From assembly GCA_963742955.1 (NCBI GenBank), contig CAVUOA010000008.1:248001-312000 (forward strand): DNA of 64,000 nucleotides. The letters are read 5' to 3'. Under the pieces are notes generated by a model, which saw only the letters and a list, made by a program, of their open reading frames with translations, had not been told where the DNA came from and searched no databases. This DNA comes from CAVUOA01 sp963742955 (GTDB taxonomy: Bacteria > Bacteroidota > Ignavibacteria > Tepidaquicellales > OLB5). The position numbers and the translations under genes are program-made. Below are positions 1 to 10,371 of the stretch, in pieces. How positions within the stretch are numbered: position 1 is the first letter of the stretch; each line of letters starts with the position of its first letter.

Positions 1-59
1 TATTGATTCCTGTATTACTATTGAGACTGTTTATTATTTCAATCAGCAAAAATGCTAAA

Positions 60-1622
60 ATGACTATAACTGATAAAGTCATAAAAAATATTGCTTATTA
101 TTTTCTTGCTCAAATTTTTACTTTTGTTTTTCCTCTGTTTTTAACGCCATATATAATCGGCAAAATCGGGGGAGTTCAGTTTGGCATATATGCATTAGTT
201 CTCGGTTTTACAGGAACAATAGGTTTATTCGACCTCTGCTTATCAAATTCTTTTATAAAATTCATTTCCGAACATTATAACAAAAACCAGTTTGAAAGTT
301 TAAATCAGGTAATAAATACAGGATTTATATTTCTATATATATGTTCTCACTTATATTCTGTACAGCAGGATTTTTATTTTGCAGACCCCTGCTATCTCTT
401 TTAAATATCCCTGCATCCCTTGCTCGAATTAAGTGTGTATGCCTTCAAAATCAGCCTCGTAACATTTTTCATATCCACTTCATTTGGAATTTTTGCTACG
501 GTTTTCATCAGTCTTCAAAAAATGTATTTGACCAGCATTTTCGGAATTTTTACCGGGCTATTGAAATCTTATAGCTGTCATAGTCCTGCTTAAATTCGGA
601 TTTGGATTAGAAGGAATACTCTACAGCCAGTTAGGCACTATTTCAATAAATATGATTGATCAGCTGTTATTCTAACTAAGAAATATCCTTCCGCAAATGA
701 AAATATCCATTTTTGCATTTTAGTTATAATTCGATGAAAAAAATGACAGTATTTGGCGCACAGATGCAGGTTTCGAAGCTTTCTTCTTTTGCATCCGAAA
801 AATATGATGAGCTGCTGCTTGGATTTTTTTCAGTCATGAATAATATGACTTTTTTCAATGTAAGCGGAAGGGTAATAAGATTTGGAAGATTTACTTCCCT
901 TTCAGTTCGTACCGCAGGTAGCACCAGTCGCAGCAGAATTAAATGCACGTGAAGAAGAAGGAGAAATTAAGACAGCTGTTTTTAGATACAACAAAATATT
1001 TGACAATAGTTTCTGTTCCGGTGTTTGTTTATATTTTTATTCTTCGCAGACGTACTAGTTACCTCGTGGATGGGAGCTGGATATGAAATTTCAGCATATT
1101 TACTTAAGAATACTTGCACTGGGACAACTAGCAAACATGTTGTTATCTGTTCCAGGAAACTCCATAACACCCAATATCGGATTACCAAAATATTGAAATG
1201 TATGAGGGTTTGATAACTCTTCTATTGAACCTTGTTTTAAGCTATTTGCTCATAAAAAATTACGGAATTGTTGGAGCTGCAATAGGAAACACTGTATCTA
1301 TGGGTATTGCGTCAATATACGTTATATTTTGTATCGGTAAAATATTTCAAAGAAAGCAGATTTGGTTTTTTAAAGGATTTATATTTTAAACCATTCATCG
1401 CGGCTACAACGATTGCAGTAATCTTGTTTATATTCTCTATAGTTGCTCATAAATTCATATCTGCGGAAACAAACAGAGTGCATGCTTTACTGTATCTATG
1501 TACCAACAGGCTCAATATTTGTAATTGCTTATACCGTCTGGATACTGAATTTCAACTATCTGAACAAACGCGATAAAGAAGTTTTCCTGAAAATTCTTGT
1601 TAAACTACTTCCTGTAGGTATC
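60..1622 (+). pseudogene. Wzx/MATE-like polysaccharide flippase, frame-broken
   Basis: The pieces in all three frames add up to one multi-spanning membrane protein of the oligosaccharide flippase type, which would move lipid-linked sugar units across the inner membrane. The start is the ATG at 60, followed by KVIKNIAYYFLAQ and a hydrophobic segment. Later hydrophobic blocks include IGLPKY, then LITLLLNLVLSYLLIKNYG and VGAAIGNTVSMGIASIY, which are typical of the C-terminal half of Wzx proteins. At least six frame changes are needed to read through. Four glycosyltransferases follow, as expected for a capsule or O-antigen locus. Its 3' end runs without a stop into the next glycosyltransferase frame, so the boundary is approximate. 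Bases 2-58 may be the tail of a previous gene ending at a TAA at 56-58. The breaks are probably sequence errors; real decay cannot be excluded. Confidence 0.7.
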
Positions 1623-2489
1623 TTGATTAAAAGAAGAAAGATAAAGCTTGCAAAAAAAATAAAAGCTGGTGAGGGTTACAAAAACGAATTAATCAGCTTT
1701 TTTATTATTACTTATAACAGGTTAGACTTTCTCGAAAAATGCGTAAATTCACTATTAAGCACTTTAAACGGTATTTACTACGAAATTATTATTTGGGATA
1801 ATAATTCAGATGACGGCACTAAAGAATACCTGCATTCAATAAAAAATAAACGGATAAAAACAGTTCTTCATGGAAAAAATATCGGAACAAATGCTAAAGG
1901 ATACGCTGCAGAAATGTGCAAAGGTGCTTACCTATTCGGTATTGACGATGATGTAATCAAATTTCCTGACGGGATGGGTGCAAAAAATGGTTTACGCATA
2001 CAAAAACATACCGGGTATTGGATATCTTACAGCAGATGTTTTACAGGATGAATACACCAATGGCGCGAAATACCCTGACGAATACTACACAGAAAAGATT
2101 TTCGACAAAGGAAACATTACACTGCTTAAAGGTCCAACAGGAGGCTGGTGTTTTATGCTGTCAAAAGAAGTGTACAACTCAGCAGGTAAGCTTCCGTTTG
2201 TTGATGGAAAAATTTTTTACAGTGAAGACGGCGAATATATAGATAGACTTATTAATAAAGGGTACATTTACGGAATCCTGAAAGTGCGTAAAAGTGTATC
2301 ATGCTACCGGAAATAAGCTCAACAAAGCATACGAAAGATTATTCAATGAAAAAATGAAGGAGCGTACTGAAGGAAAAAACTCGGCGGCATTTTACACTGA
2401 AAAAAAGGTTTTTGAGACTATTCCGAATTCGAAAATATTATTATAAATTTCTCGATTTTGCAGAAAATGAACTGGTTATGGGAGATTAA
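1623..2489 (+). pseudogene. GT2 glycosyltransferase A, frame-broken
   Basis: The N-terminal part reads SFFIITYNRLDFLEKCVNSL, then EIIIWDNNSDDGTKEY and a GIDDDV motif. This is the nucleotide-sugar-binding GT-A fold with its DxD-like metal site. A second frame continues with a GPTGGWCFMLSKEVY segment and SEDGEYIDRL, the acceptor-side region of family 2. A third and a fourth frame carry the tail to the TAA at 2487-2489. The start is uncertain: a TTG at 1623 is plausible, because the open frame continues upstream into flippase sequence. It would transfer a sugar in extracellular polysaccharide synthesis; donor and acceptor cannot be told. At least three indels break the frame. Confidence 0.7.
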
Positions 2490-2492
2490 CAG

Positions 2493-3432
2493 GTGCTTGT
2501 ATCAATAATAATCGTGAACTACAAGACTCAGGATGTACTTGCTGAAATGTATTGACTCTGTTTGTAAATATGAAAACATGGGGAATTTCGAAATATTTTA
2601 TTGTAGACAACGCCTCAACCGATATATCATCGGGTGCTATAAAAGAAATAACGCAGAGACATAAAAATGTTAAAGCAATTTATCTCAATGAATTAAAAGA
2701 GCTTTTCCTACGCGAACAACAGAGGTATTGAAATTGCTCAAGGAAAATATATTCTGATAATGAATCCTGATATAATTTTTAAAATCCTTTGATTGAAACA
2801 TTAATCAAGTATCTTGAAAATAATAAAATACGGCGGTTATTGCTCCTGCCTTTAATCGGCACTGACGGGGAGTTTCAGAAATATTATTATTTAAGATACC
2901 CCACATTAAAACAGTTTATTTATTTCCAATTCTATTATACTAAATTTTTCTTCAGGAAGCCGTATTTTATAAACAGATTTCTTATTGACGATAAAATAAA
3001 CATTAGAGAGGAAAGAATTCATTATGTAGAACAGATTCCCGGAGCTTTTTTCTTTACATCAAAGAAGATTCTTAATGAAATTGCGGCTGCTGGACGAAGA
3101 TTTTATGCTTTTCTTTGAAGATGTGGATATCAGCTACAGAATCAATAAGAAATATAAACTGGCAGTCAATACCGGTTTGCATGTAAAACATCTCGGCGGA
3201 ACAAGCTTTAGGGAATTGCAGTGGTGGGTATACGGAAGGTTTATTTCCAGCATGATATTATTTTTTAAAAAACATTACGGAAGACCGGGGTAATTTAACA
3301 ATTAAGTATTTGTCAAAATTAAACGCTTATTTCATGCTCCTGATAGAATACATACTGAAGATTTTCGGTAAGAAAAACGAATTCAGAATTAAAAAGTATA
3401 AAAATTTTTTGCAACTGGCTAAAGAAATATAA
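2493..3432 (+). pseudogene. GT2 glycosyltransferase B (rhamnosyltransferase-like), frame-broken
   Basis: A GTG start at 2493, four bases after the previous stop, gives VLVSIIIVNYKTQDVL. FIVDNASTD, NRGIEIAQGKYILIMNPD and GAFFFTSKKIL follow, with a DEDFMLFFEDVDISYR acceptor motif and an HLGGTS segment. This is the layout of GT2 enzymes of the WcaE/rhamnosyltransferase type, about 310 residues long. The C-terminal hydrophobic region ends at the TAA at 3430-3432. Several single-base indels (for example near 2540, 2700, 2790, 3090 and 3290) split it into fragments. It probably belongs to the same polysaccharide locus; sugar specificity is unknown. Confidence 0.7.
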
Positions 3433-4397
3433 TTGGATAACAATAATAATGTACCAAGCTATAACGGTGTTGAACATCTGAAAACTCTTGTTCCGTCTTT
3501 ACAGAACCAAACTTACGTGAATTTAAGGTAGTTCTGGTAGATAACGGTTCAAATGACGGCTCTGAAGAGTATGTTAAAAAAGAAATTCCCTGACTCGGCA
3601 ATACTGAAAATGAACAAAAACTACGGTTTCGCAAAAGCTATTAACGAGGTAATTAAGATTTACTGCTGACAACTAATAAATCCCATTATATTGTTCTCCT
3701 GAATAATGATATTGAGCTAACTGAAGATTTTCTTCAAAACAGGAATTGAAACGTCTTGAAAATGTAAAAGATGCTTCGTTTATCGCGGTAAAAATGCTGA
3801 ACTATTTCAACAGGGACATAATTGACGATTGCGGTGATTTTATCAAAGCAAACGGTGGCTCGCCTATTTGCAAGAGGACACGGTGAAAAAGATACAGGGC
3901 AGTATAATAAATGGAGATTATATTTTCGGAGCCTGCGCCGGAGCAGCTTTTTATAAAAAAGAGGTGTTTGACAAAGTTGGGCTTTTTGATGAAGATTACT
4001 TTGCATACCTGGAAGACCTTGATTTAAGCTTCAGGCTACAAATTGCGGGATACAAATGTTACTACAACCCTGAAATAATATGTTATCACAAGCGCGGTGA
4101 GACAAGTAAAAAAATTGACGGCTTAAACATCCGGTTTAGTGAAAAAAACCTTATTGCACTAAGATTAAAAAATTATCCCCTTTCGATTTATCTGTAAGTA
4201 CACTCCCCTGTTTTTCATAGCCAGAATTGTAAGGTATTATAAATTCATCAAGCTTCATCCCCCGGTAATCATCAGGTCGGCATTGAAAGGATATGTAAAA
4301 GGAATATTGGAGATTCCGTAAATCACTCAAAAAAAGATGGAAAATCCAAAGAACCAAGAGCGTAAGTACAAAATATATAGAAAGCCTTTTTGGTTAA
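3433..4397 (+). pseudogene. GT2 glycosyltransferase C, frame-broken
   Basis: Pieces in different frames read KVVLVDNGSNDGSEEYV, ILKMNKNYGFAKAIN, HYIVLLNNDIEL, GACAGAAFYKKEVFDKVG and DEDYFAYLEDLDLSFRLQ. These are the ordered GT2 motifs, with a NND in place of DxD. The tail reaches a TAA at 4395-4397, just before the next glycosyltransferase starts at 4401. The N-terminal strand that should precede SYNGVEHL is not intact, so the start is approximate. At least four frame changes are present. It is paralogous to its three neighbours and likely served the same glycan pathway. Confidence 0.68.
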
Positions 4398-4400
4398 TCT

Positions 4401-5424
4401 ATGAATGAACCCGTTTCCATAATCATCCTCAATTTCAACGGAAAAAAATATCTGCGGAACTGTATCAGTTCTGTCTTAATCCAAAGCTATAAAGATTTCG
4501 AGATTATTTTTTTTGATAACGGTTCTTCTGACGGAAGTATTGAGTTCGTAAAATCTGAATTCACTGATTCAAGAATAAAAATAATCCAATCCCCTGCCAA
4601 TATTGGATTTGCAGGAGGCAACAATGAAGCTGTAAAACAAACGAATAATGATTTGGTTGTCCTGCTTAACAATGATACAATAGCAGATAAAGATTGGTTA
4701 AAGAATCTTGTTGATGCAATGCTTGAAAGAAACACAATTGCATCTTCATTTGTTGAAACTGATGGAATAAATCCTAAATATTATGAAACAAACGGCTCAG
4801 TATCATTCGGTATGTACAATGTGATGAATGTATTTGATAATATTGAGGATGAATTTTACCCAAATGGATGTTCTTTAATTTTCCGCAAAAGTGAAATCCC
4901 GGTTCCTTTCGACCCGGACTATTTTTATTACAGCGAAGACCTCTATCTCGGCTTGAAAGTGAGATTTATCGGGGATGAAAATAAAATTTGTAAAAGAATC
5001 TCATTTAAAACACTTCGGCGGTGGCTCTTCATCACCTAATAGCATGCGTACATTCTATCGGGAGCGTAACCGCTGGCTTAATTTATATTTATTCTTCAGT
5101 CCCTGGTTAATTATCCGCCTGCTGCCATTAATATCTTTAGTAAAATCTGCTAAACTGCTGCAGTCTATACTTTCATCTAAATACTCATTTTCAGGGGTTC
5201 TCAAAGCATATCTATGGTTTTACCTGCATATTCCAAAAATTCTAAAAATAAGAAAAGAGCTTAGTTCTATTAAGAAACTGCCGGAAAAGGAAGTTATCAG
5301 ATACATGACCTCAAAGCTTTTAAATCATGAATCGGCAGTTAATAAAGCAGTAAATATGCTAAGCTATTTGTATATTCGTTTAATGGGAATTAAGCCAATT
5401 GAGTTCTTTTCAAAAAAATATTAA
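4401..5424 (+). CDS. GT2 glycosyltransferase D, one frameshift
   Basis: The ATG at 4401 opens MNEPVSIIILNFNGKKYL, then EIIFFDNGSSDGS, NIGFAGGNNEA and VVLLNNDT (the DxD-like site), then YFYYSEDLYLGLKVR. Reading then shifts frame in the run of A around 4970-4990 and continues with VKESHLKHFGGGSSS, a long amphipathic and membrane-proximal C-terminus, and a stop at 5422-5424. The single indel in a homopolymer suggests an assembly error in an otherwise normal gene of about 340 residues. It is the last and least damaged of four tandem GT2 genes, and presumably adds one sugar of a surface polysaccharide. Confidence 0.78.
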
Positions 5425-5436
5425 TCCATTTTTTTG

Positions 5437-5484
5437 GGATTCCCGCCGGTGTTTATCCCGTAAATGATACGGGACAGGGAATGA
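5437..5484. repeat. REP-like palindrome with nested insertion
   Basis: A GGATTCCCGCC...AGGGAATGA frame encloses an inner TTTATCCCG...CGGGA stem. It is a relative of the repeats at 25054, 25706 and 26365 and lies just after the last GT2 gene. Confidence 0.7.
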
Positions 5485-5571
5485 ATAATGTTTTTAGGAC
5501 TTCCAAAGGTATTACTACATTTGAAATAATTCATTATAATTATCTGCTTTATATAAACTTCCATATAAAAA

Positions 5572-6696
5572 TTGAACAGGATAAAAATACTTGAAATAAT
5601 TGACGGCGGATTTCTTGGCGGCGGACAAGTCAACGTTTTGTCATTGGCAAAGAACATCGATAAGGAAAAATTCGATGTTCACATTGCAGCAATGGGCGGC
5701 GGTAAATTTGAATCGGCCGTCAGAAAGCTGGATATCCCTTTTTTCTCAATTGAGATGCCCAAATTCCTGAGAACAAAATACCTGAAAAATGTTCAGGCTG
5801 TTTATGACAAAGAAAAATATGATATAATTCATTCTCACGGCGGGGTTGCGGGATTCTACGGCAGGCTGATGAAAAAACATAACCCGCAAATAAAATCTGT
5901 TCATACAATTCACGGTATTCATTACGTTAATATAGATAGATTCTTCACACGCAATATTTCAAAAACAATTGAACAGTACCTGGTGCAATTCACCGATAAG
6001 ACAATCTGCGTATCAAGAAGCGATTTTATTACTGCTGTAGATATTAAAATAACCGATGAGATCAAAACTGTGGTTATACCGAACGGTATTGACCTGAATA
6101 AATTCAAGCCGCAGGAAAAAAACCGGAAGCTTTTAAGTGATTTAGGTTTAGATGACGGCAGCTTTGTAATCGGAAATATCTCAAGGTTCGATATTCAAAA
6201 AAACCAAAAGCTTATAATACAAACAGCTTATTACCTTGTAAAAAAATATCCGGAAATGAGATTCGTTTTGGTTGGCAGCGGCAAATATTTGAAACGTATG
6301 ATAGAGTATACAAGAATTGCAGAACTCGATAAATATATTATTTTTGCCGGCGAAAGAGAAAACCTGCCTGATTTTTATTCGGTATTTGACTTATTTGTAT
6401 TTCCATCTTTCTGGGAAGGTATGCCCTATGTCCTGCTGGAAGCAATGGCTTCAAAGCTTCCCATAATCTGCAGCAGCCTCCCCGGCCTGAACGAAGTAAT
6501 AACAAATAATTATTCTGCTTTAACAATCGACCCCAATGATATGGATGAACTGTTCAGAAAAATTACAGAGCTTTACCTGAATAAAGATTTGGCTGATTCA
6601 TTGGCAATAAATGCGGGTATTGAAGTTCAGAAATATGACGAAAAAAAATTGATAAAAGATTACGAAAAAGTTTATTCGGAGGTAATGGCAGGTTGA
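5572..6696 (+). CDS. GT4 glycosyltransferase
   Basis: This is a 374-residue GT-B fold enzyme that probably transfers a sugar to a lipid-linked or surface glycan. The N-terminal Rossmann domain begins KILEIIDGGFLGGGQVNVL, a glycine-rich acceptor-side loop. The C-terminal domain has GNISRFDIQKNQ, FVLVGSGKYLKRM and FPSFWEGMPYVLLEAMAS, which carries the EX7E motif (E-G-M-P-Y-V-L-L-E) that contacts the donor. The start is TTG at 5572 (MNRIKIL); there is no ATG nearby in frame and no strong ribosome-binding site. Its TGA overlaps the TTG start of nadD by four bases, so the two are translationally coupled. It connects the glycan locus to a housekeeping operon. The substrate cannot be told. Confidence 0.88.
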   Translation: MNRIKILEIIDGGFLGGGQVNVLSLAKNIDKEKFDVHIAAMGGGKFESAVRKLDIPFFSIEMPKFLRTKYLKNVQAVYDKEKYDIIHSHGGVAGFYGRLMKKHNPQIKSVHTIHGIHYVNIDRFFTRNISKTIEQYLVQFTDKTICVSRSDFITAVDIKITDEIKTVVIPNGIDLNKFKPQEKNRKLLSDLGLDDGSFVIGNISRFDIQKNQKLIIQTAYYLVKKYPEMRFVLVGSGKYLKRMIEYTRIAELDKYIIFAGERENLPDFYSVFDLFVFPSFWEGMPYVLLEAMASKLPIICSSLPGLNEVITNNYSALTIDPNDMDELFRKITELYLNKDLADSLAINAGIEVQKYDEKKLIKDYEKVYSEVMAG

Positions 6697-7292
6697 AAAG
6701 AATTGGCGTGTTTGGAGGAGCATTTAATCCTATTCATATAGCTCACTTGATAATAGCCGAAGATGTCAGGCAGCAAATGCACCTTGATAAAGTTTTATTT
6801 ATACCTTACGCAAAACCTCCCCATAAAGACCATGATGAGCTGATTGATGCTGAAACAAGACTTCACCTGATTAAACTTGCAATTTCAGATAACCCTTACT
6901 TTGAAGCTTCGGATATAGAAATAAAAAGAGGAAAAAACTCCATTACTTATACGGTAGATACTCTGATGGAACTTCGCGAAACATATAAATCTGAGCAGGT
7001 TAAATTTTATCTTATTATCGGAATAGATAACTTAATCGAGCTTCATACATGGAAAGACCCCGGGAAGCTGTTCCTGCTTGCCGAAGTTGTTGTTTTGAAC
7101 AGACCCGGCTTTTTGATTCAAAATGTAGATAATGATTATAACAGGCAGGTTATTTTTGTCCCGGCGCCTAATCTTGACATATCCGCAACCGATATAAGAC
7201 ATAAAATAAAGGAAAATAAATCCATTAAATACCTTGTTCCAAAACAGGTCGAAGAATTTATTAAAAACAATAAATTATATTTGCAGGAGTAG
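6693..7292 (+). CDS. nadD: Nicotinate-nucleotide adenylyltransferase
   Basis: NadD makes nicotinate adenine dinucleotide from nicotinate mononucleotide and ATP, in the cytoplasmic NAD pathway. The 199-residue length is normal. The N-terminus GVFGGAFNPIHIAHL contains the nucleotidyltransferase GxFxPxHxxH signature, and ISATDIRHKI near the C-terminus is the matching ISxTxIR motif that binds the ATP phosphates. The start is a TTG at 6693 inside the stop of the upstream glycosyltransferase, and the next gene begins at the base after its stop. The compact spacing points to one transcript, 5572-10268. I see nothing missing from the active site. Confidence 0.95.
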   Translation: MKRIGVFGGAFNPIHIAHLIIAEDVRQQMHLDKVLFIPYAKPPHKDHDELIDAETRLHLIKLAISDNPYFEASDIEIKRGKNSITYTVDTLMELRETYKSEQVKFYLIIGIDNLIELHTWKDPGKLFLLAEVVVLNRPGFLIQNVDNDYNRQVIFVPAPNLDISATDIRHKIKENKSIKYLVPKQVEEFIKNNKLYLQE

Positions 7293-8711
7293 ATGGGAAA
7301 AAACACGAAAAAAACCGTAATGAAATTCGGAGGCACTTCCGTTCAGGACAGCGCTTCTATTACAAATGTTATCAACATTGTTAAGAGAGAAAAATCGGCA
7401 AAGGTTATTGTTGTATCCGCAATTGCAAAGGGAACAAACTCGCTTGAAGAAATCTCACGGCTTTCTGCACAGAATAAAATTAAAGAAGCAAAAAAGATCC
7501 TGGATGAGTTGATTAAGAGACACCATGTTATTACAGAAAACCTCGTTCACAACATTAGGTATCAAATCAGCGCTATTGAAACTATAGACAGTTACAAATT
7601 AAAAATTGAAGAACTAATGACCGGTCTTTCAATTATTAATGAATTGACGCTGAGAACACTTGATTCTTTCAGGGTATTCGGTGAGCTTATGTCATCCACT
7701 GTTATTTATTATGCAATGAAATCCGCCGGAATTGACGTGGCATTAATCGATTCAAGAAATATCATTAAAACCGATAATGAATTTTCAAGGGCTTACCCGG
7801 ATTTTGAACTAACACAAAGAAATGTAGATTCAAAAATACTGCCATTGCTTGAAAAAGGCACAATAGTTCTTACACAGGGGTTCATTGCTTCCACAGTAGA
7901 CGGTATATCAACAACAATGGGAAGGGAAAGCTCCGATTTCTCGGCAGCAATTTACGGTGTGCTTATTGACGCAGATGAAATTCAAATCTGGACAGATGTA
8001 GACGGGGTATTGACAGCAGACCCGAATATCATTAAAAATTCACTGAAATTATCCCAGGTTTCATTCCGTGAAATGGAAGAGCTTTCAAATTTCGGAGCCA
8101 AAGTACTGCATAAGAACTCGATAAAGCCCGCTTATGAAAAAGATATACCGATTCGGGTTTTAAACTCAAAAAATATTTCATCAAAAGGTACAGCAGTCAA
8201 CTCAAAATTAGCTTTTTCAAAGCTGGTTAAGTCAATCACATACAAGAAAAATATAATCGTTCTCAGGTTAGAACCCAGGGAATCGCTCGGTCTGTATGTG
8301 TTCTGGGAAATGATGCTTAATATCCTTAATAAGCACAAACCCCAGATTGATATACTGGTTTCATCCAATAACGCACTTATAATTGTAATAGCTGAAAATA
8401 ACTATACAAAGATTCATTATGATGACCTGAAAAATGAATTTGATGAAATTTCTGACTACAAGTTGATTAAGGATAAAGTATTGATTACATTGGTTGGTTC
8501 AGATTTAAGTTCAATCGAGAAATTTGAGGAAAGAATTTTCAAATCAATTAATGGAGTTAAATCAGAGGCGGTAGTTTTCGGATATAACAGGCACAGTTTT
8601 ACACTGCTTGTAGATGCTAAACGCTGCGATAAAGTAATGAACAGCCTGCATAAAGAATTTTTCGAAAACCATAAGCAAAAAATCAAATTATTCGAACGGG
8701 TTAAGAAATAA
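7293..8711 (+). CDS. lysC: Aspartate kinase
   Basis: It phosphorylates L-aspartate, the first step toward lysine, threonine and methionine. The 472-residue protein opens with VMKFGGTSV, the ATP/aspartate-binding motif. TMGRESSDFSAAIYG and IWTDVDGVLTADPNII follow, from the amino acid kinase fold. The last 150 residues have the alternating pattern of two ACT regulatory domains, the usual site of feedback inhibition by lysine or threonine. No homoserine dehydrogenase domain is fused, so it is the monofunctional type. It is directly followed by dapB, which suggests supply to the lysine/diaminopimelate branch. The start ATG immediately follows the nadD stop. Confidence 0.95.
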   Translation: MGKNTKKTVMKFGGTSVQDSASITNVINIVKREKSAKVIVVSAIAKGTNSLEEISRLSAQNKIKEAKKILDELIKRHHVITENLVHNIRYQISAIETIDSYKLKIEELMTGLSIINELTLRTLDSFRVFGELMSSTVIYYAMKSAGIDVALIDSRNIIKTDNEFSRAYPDFELTQRNVDSKILPLLEKGTIVLTQGFIASTVDGISTTMGRESSDFSAAIYGVLIDADEIQIWTDVDGVLTADPNIIKNSLKLSQVSFREMEELSNFGAKVLHKNSIKPAYEKDIPIRVLNSKNISSKGTAVNSKLAFSKLVKSITYKKNIIVLRLEPRESLGLYVFWEMMLNILNKHKPQIDILVSSNNALIIVIAENNYTKIHYDDLKNEFDEISDYKLIKDKVLITLVGSDLSSIEKFEERIFKSINGVKSEAVVFGYNRHSFTLLVDAKRCDKVMNSLHKEFFENHKQKIKLFERVKK

Positions 8712-8722
8712 ACAATCTGTAT

Positions 8723-9448
8723 ATGATAAAACTCGCAATAGTCGGCTACGGAAAGATGGGAAAAGAAATCGAGTCTTTAATGAACACAGATTCATTTCAG
8801 TTAGCCGGGAAATATGATATTGACAGCAGAATACAGGATAACATGTCAGCACTGCCCGATGTAGCAATTGAGTTTTCTGCACCGTCAAGCATGCTTGAAA
8901 ACATAAAATTTCTTGCTTCAAAAAAAATAAATATCGTGTGCGGAACAACAGGGTGGTATGATAAACTGGATGAAGTAAAAGAGATTGTAAACAAGAACAA
9001 TATCGGGTTTATATACGCGAGTAATTTTTCTCTTGGGGTAAATATATTTTTTCAGATTATAAAGAAAGCAGCCAAACTAATTGATAAATATGATAGTTAT
9101 GATGCTGCAATCCAGGAAATTCACCATAACCAAAAAATTGACAGACCCAGCGGAACAGGCTTAAAAATCGGTGAACTGCTTCTTGAACACATTGAAAGGA
9201 AGACAGTTCTGAATAAATCCGGTGACGGTAAAATTAATCGGAATCAAATCGACATTAACTCATTAAGAATCGGAGATGTTTTCGGAAACCATAAAGTAAT
9301 TTTTGACAGTCTTTCAGATACAATTACACTTGAGCACAATGCAAAATCGAGGCGCGGATTTGCCGAGGGAGCTTTATTAGCCGCAAAATTCATTCACGGT
9401 AAAAAAGGATTTTTCAAATTTGAAGATGTTTTTACAAATTTAATTTAA
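8723..9448 (+). CDS. dapB: 4-hydroxy-tetrahydrodipicolinate reductase
   Basis: DapB reduces the dihydrodipicolinate-level intermediate with NAD(P)H in lysine and peptidoglycan-precursor synthesis. Visible are the Rossmann loop GYGKMGKE at the N-terminus, the CGTTGW segment and the catalytic signature EIHHNQKIDRPSGTG. The latter holds the paired histidines, the lysine and the PSGT loop that binds the substrate carboxylates. At 241 residues it is at the short end of the family. It lies 11 bases after lysC and six before the Yip1 gene, so it shares their transcript. Confidence 0.95.
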   Translation: MIKLAIVGYGKMGKEIESLMNTDSFQLAGKYDIDSRIQDNMSALPDVAIEFSAPSSMLENIKFLASKKINIVCGTTGWYDKLDEVKEIVNKNNIGFIYASNFSLGVNIFFQIIKKAAKLIDKYDSYDAAIQEIHHNQKIDRPSGTGLKIGELLLEHIERKTVLNKSGDGKINRNQIDINSLRIGDVFGNHKVIFDSLSDTITLEHNAKSRRGFAEGALLAAKFIHGKKGFFKFEDVFTNLI

Positions 9449-9454
9449 ACTATC

Positions 9455-10268
9455 ATGGAAGAAAATTTAGAAAATAAGCCTGAAGAAAATCAAACGGAAC
9501 CATCTGCTGAAACCGAAGTTCAGGAAGATATATCTTTATCAGACGCTATGACAGGAGTGTTTACTGAACCGCGGGCAACATTTGAAGATGTTAAAAACTC
9601 AAAGAAAAGATCTTATTGGCTGGTTCCCGCTATTATTCTTATTATTTTCACCATAGCAGCAACCTTCATGACTTTTAATGACGCGGAACTGTATTCGGAA
9701 ATCAAAACCACACAAACAGATGCTGTCAGGAAGAGAATGGAAGAACGTGTAAAAGACGGCAAAATGTCACAGGAGGAAATGAACCAGGCTATTGAAAGAA
9801 CTGAAAAGTTTATTGATAAATCCAGTCCCCTCTTTCTTATTTTAACCATACTCGGCCCGCTTATCGGCGGATTCGTTGTTCTGTTTATCAGGGCGTTAAT
9901 TTTATGGGGTGTAATAAAAATCTTTAAAGGTACTGCCTCATATATGCTCATTGTTTGCGTTACAGCATTAACAGGACTAATTGATGTTTTAAGTACTGTT
10001 ATAAATACTGTACTGGCAATAATTACCGGAAGGCTTAATGGTTAATATTGGTCCATCATTACTTTTTGCTAAAGACAGCCTCAGCGAAAACATGATGAAA
10101 TTCGTTTCACATTTTGACCTCATAAGTATTTGGTATTTAATTGTGCTTGGAATAGGACTGGCTGCCGTCTCCAATTTGAAAAGCTCAAAAACAGTTCCGG
10201 CAGTATTTGCTCTTTGGCTTATTTGGATATGTCTGGCTTCCTTTGCCGGATTTTCGTTTATCAGGTAA
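9455..10268 (+). CDS. Yip1-family integral membrane protein, one frameshift
   Basis: The N-terminal stretch is acidic and disordered. VFTEPRATFEDVKN comes next, the short conserved segment that introduces bacterial Yip1 domains. Several hydrophobic helices follow (VPAIILIIFTIAATFM; LFLILTILGPLIGGFVVLF; a helix near 9940). The frame closes at 10045, but the next frame, from 10038, continues naturally with VNIGPSLLF, FDLISIWYLIVLGIGLAAVS and a last helix. This is the normal Yip1 C-terminus, so one indel around 10020-10045 is likely. The function of these proteins in bacteria is not well defined. It ends the operon and is followed by a strong terminator-like hairpin. Confidence 0.75.
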
Positions 10269-10271
10269 ATT

Positions 10272-10358
10272 AAAAAAACCGGGTTCCTGTAAAGCTTGCT
10301 TATCAAAATTGATTTGCAGGCCCGCCCTTAAACATACAGGTTGTTCCCGGCTTTTTTA
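10272..10358. terminator. Long bidirectional terminator hairpin
   Basis: AAAAAAACCGGG pairs with CCCGG-C-TTTTTT across a complex inner loop containing CCTGT/ACAGG. It lies between convergent genes ending at 10268 and 10372 and can serve both strands. Confidence 0.6.
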
Positions 10359-10371
10359 ATATTATCTGAAA

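Noticed and set aside
1443..2051. A natural flippase-glycosyltransferase fusion protein
   Set aside because: The continuous frame joins the flippase tail to a GT2 start, but multiple indels on both sides make loss of the intervening stop the simpler explanation.
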